Below, piece after piece: positions 4,418 to 6,126 of a stretch of DNA of 6,126 nucleotides. The notes under the pieces were generated by a model. It saw only the letters and a program-made list of their open reading frames with translations, had not been told where the DNA came from and ran no database searches. The stretch is from assembly GCA_009392075.1 (NCBI GenBank), contig VFHG01000184.1, positions 1 through 6,126 of the forward strand, written 5' to 3'. This DNA comes from SAR202 cluster bacterium (GTDB taxonomy: Bacteria > Chloroflexota > Dehalococcoidia > UBA3495). The first letter of the stretch is position 1. The number at the start of each line of letters is the position of its first letter. The position numbers and the translations under genes are program-made.

Positions 4418-5746
4418 ATGGTGTCAGAAGCAAAACGAACAGATCTCGACCGGCGTCAGCTAGCCCCACCTGAAGGGCTCCGTGGTTTCTGGTACCCGGC
4501 GCTCCTGGACAGCAAGGTAGGCAAAAAACCGGTGCGCCTCAAGATGCTGGGCGAAGAGTTGTGTTTTTTTCGTGACGAACATGGAAATGTTGCCGCTCTC
4601 TGGGATGTCTGCCCCCATCGAGGGGCCAGTCTGGCCCAGGGCGACTGTCACTTCAAGGGGACCGTAGCTTGTGCCTACCACGGCTGGGTTTTCAACGGCG
4701 AGGGTGAGTGTGTTTCAGTGTTGAGCGAGGGCCCCAACTCCGGTATACCCGGAAAAGTCCAAGCTCAAAAATACCCCACCCAAACCCTGAAAGGCTTGGT
4801 TTTCGTCTGGATGGGCGAAGGCGAACCGGCCCCAATCGAAGAGGACGTGCCCGAAGAGTTCTTCGAAGAGAAGAGCCAGGTGCTCTACCGCATCGCCGAT
4901 TGGCCGGTGAACTGGCGCGTTGCCCTGGAAAACTCCATGGACTCCCACGTGTACTACGTACATAGGGACTCCATCTTGATGCTGGCCCGTGGCCCACTGG
5001 ACCCGTACAGCCGTTCGCCCCGCATCCGGCCCGTATTCGTAGGCAACGGATTCAACGTCATCTGGGGCGACGCCGAGGACGCTGGGAATCCTCGCCGCTC
5101 GTTTGGGTTCCGGGAGTACTTCGACATACTGAGGGGTAAATTACACTACCAGGACTCGCACAACGGGCTGGGCCGCTGGCCCAAGAGCAAGTGGCGGCTA
5201 CTGTGGAACTGGGTCTTCATCCCAGCCAATAAACGACGCTTAAGCAGGCCGGTAACCACCACCAACCCGCTTTGGGGTCCCGGCCACCACCTGCCTGGCA
5301 TGTTCCGGACCGATATGCGCACTCACATGTACACCCGGATGTGTGTGCCTATCGACGGTGACACCACGCGCATCGTGTACTACCACACCACGCGTCCGGA
5401 CAACCTTCTGGGCCGCATCTACGAGCGAGTCCATTTCCTGCTCTGGCACAACTGGGTGATGAACATCCAGTTTTCCAACCAGGACGCCAGGATCATGGCG
5501 CCTCAGCGCTATGACACCAACGAAAAACTATCGGGGACCGACGCTGAGATCATCCAGTGGCGGAAGCTGCTGCAGAGGGTGGCAATCGAGGGACGCGGCG
5601 TTTTGAAAGACCTACAAGCCGAGCACCTGGCCAAAGAGATGGACACCACCATCGCCGAGGGGTTCGCCGCGGACCAACTGACCGAACAGGGACTGGAAGA
5701 CGTTGCCGAGTTCCTGGCCGGCACTGTCTCCGGCGACGACGACTAG
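4418..5746 (+). CDS. Rieske non-heme iron oxygenase, alpha (oxygenase) subunit
   Basis: A 442-residue aromatic ring-hydroxylating or O-demethylating oxygenase. The N-terminal Rieske domain (about residues 20-135) carries C65-P-H67 and C85-A-Y-H88-G-W, a C-x-H-x17-C-x2-H set that binds the [2Fe-2S] cluster. The C-terminal catalytic domain carries NWRVALENSMDSHVYYVH at 165-182. Asp175 is the bridging acid expected to pass electrons between subunits, and His177 and His182 bind the mononuclear iron. Asp356 in NQDARIMAPQR is the likely third ligand. The overall layout is that of single-subunit-type oxygenases such as vanillate demethylase or phenoxybenzoate dioxygenase; no beta subunit follows. 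No ferredoxin or reductase is in the window, so electrons must come from elsewhere. The C-terminus ends in an acidic SGDDD tail. Its place after two ring-cleavage dioxygenases fits a role in preparing an aromatic substrate for cleavage. The stop overlaps the convergent methyltransferase stop. Confidence 0.93.
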   Translation: MVSEAKRTDLDRRQLAPPEGLRGFWYPALLDSKVGKKPVRLKMLGEELCFFRDEHGNVAALWDVCPHRGASLAQGDCHFKGTVACAYHGWVFNGEGECVSVLSEGPNSGIPGKVQAQKYPTQTLKGLVFVWMGEGEPAPIEEDVPEEFFEEKSQVLYRIADWPVNWRVALENSMDSHVYYVHRDSILMLARGPLDPYSRSPRIRPVFVGNGFNVIWGDAEDAGNPRRSFGFREYFDILRGKLHYQDSHNGLGRWPKSKWRLLWNWVFIPANKRRLSRPVTTTNPLWGPGHHLPGMFRTDMRTHMYTRMCVPIDGDTTRIVYYHTTRPDNLLGRIYERVHFLLWHNWVMNIQFSNQDARIMAPQRYDTNEKLSGTDAEIIQWRKLLQRVAIEGRGVLKDLQAEHLAKEMDTTIAEGFAADQLTEQGLEDVAEFLAGTVSGDDD

Positions 5747-6126
5747 ATCGTCTCCCCCAACAACCCGATAAACAGCCAAGAACCGTAACCGCCCTCGTTG
5801 GGCGGCAGCGGTCTTACCTCGACCGAGAACCCTGCCTGTCCCATCAAACCTGACCAGGTGTTGAGGGGGAACAGACCTGTGATATGGGTGTCCACCTCAA
5901 CCGTTGTTTCCCCCTCTTTTTTGATGGTGTAGGTGTAGGTCGATTCCACCTGGGTGTCCGCCGGGTCCGGGTCAACCATCACTTCTTGGATGTTGACCTC
6001 AATGTCGCCCTGCTTTCGGTCCCAGTCGTAGACCCAGCCATCGGGAAATGTCTCCTGGACCCAGTCTGGCGCCACCATCAGCACGCCGCCGGGCAGCAGA
6101 TGCGCGGCTGCCGTGGCGAAGGTTTC
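5743..6126 (-). CDS. Class I SAM-dependent methyltransferase, C-terminal part
   Basis: The last 127 codons of a gene that enters from the right edge; the N-terminus with the SAM-binding glycine loop is outside. The visible peptide starts ETFATAAAHLLPGGVLMVAPD, the usual L-x-P-G-G-x-L strand after motif III in class I methyltransferases. It goes on with VESTYTYTIKKEGETTVEVD, then HITGLFPLNTWSGLMGQAGF, and ends GSWLFIGLLGETI. The D-x-H-x-x-G-L-F-P-x-x-x-W plus A-G-F pattern is typical of small-molecule methyltransferases, including some sugar N-methylating ones, but the substrate cannot be named. The gene converges on the Rieske gene with a 4-bp overlap of stop codons. It is clearly different from the methyltransferase at 1104-1958. 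Confidence 0.8.
   Translation of the reverse strand, partial: ETFATAAAHLLPGGVLMVAPDWVQETFPDGWVYDWDRKQGDIEVNIQEVMVDPDPADTQVESTYTYTIKKEGETTVEVDTHITGLFPLNTWSGLMGQAGFSVEVRPLPPNEGGYGSWLFIGLLGETI

Overview
The window is gene-dense bacterial DNA. It is moderately GC-rich, has short intergenic gaps and Shine-Dalgarno-led starts, and shows no introns, mobile elements, tRNA, rRNA or CRISPR. It holds seven protein genes, five complete and two cut by the window edges. The enzyme mix (Rieske oxygenase, LigB-type ring-cleavage dioxygenases, SAM methyltransferases, a zinc alcohol dehydrogenase, an LsrF-type class I aldolase/thiolase) points to an environmental bacterium that processes aromatic or other recalcitrant organic compounds. 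Chloroflexota of the SAR202 type carry many such paralogues and would fit, but nothing in the sequence fixes the taxon.

Left arm (1-1958), all on the minus strand. A methyltransferase gene (1958 to 1104) is followed by a 130-bp gap containing an imperfect hairpin and a predicted promoter. Then come an LsrF-like class I aldolase/thiolase (966 to 151) and, 40 bp further, the start of a zinc-dependent alcohol dehydrogenase (110 to 1, cut by the edge). The last two look like an operon.

Centre (1959-2185). This is a divergent control region. A sigma70-like promoter fires left (TTGTCT-17 nt-GATAAT) and another fires right (TTGACA-17 nt-TACAAC). A perfect 9-bp inverted repeat with arms at 1972-1980 and 2025-2033 brackets the leftward promoter.

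Right arm (2186-5746), plus strand. Two tandem LigB-family dioxygenase paralogues, about two thirds identical by hand alignment, are followed 24 bp later by a single-component-type Rieske oxygenase. They probably form one transcription unit. Both paralogues keep the first metal-binding His and the Glu ligand of the family. Where LigB has its second His ligand they carry a shared GDDQYENF motif, which is the most interesting biochemical feature here.

Right edge (6126 to 5743, minus strand). The C-terminal part of a second, different methyltransferase converges on the Rieske gene. The two stop codons overlap in a palindromic CTAG.

Working model (inference): the Rieske enzyme hydroxylates or O-demethylates an aromatic substrate, the LigB-type pair opens a catecholic ring, and the aldolase and dehydrogenase process carbonyl products. 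The methyltransferases either modify substrates or are unrelated neighbours. The substrate cannot be read from sequence alone.
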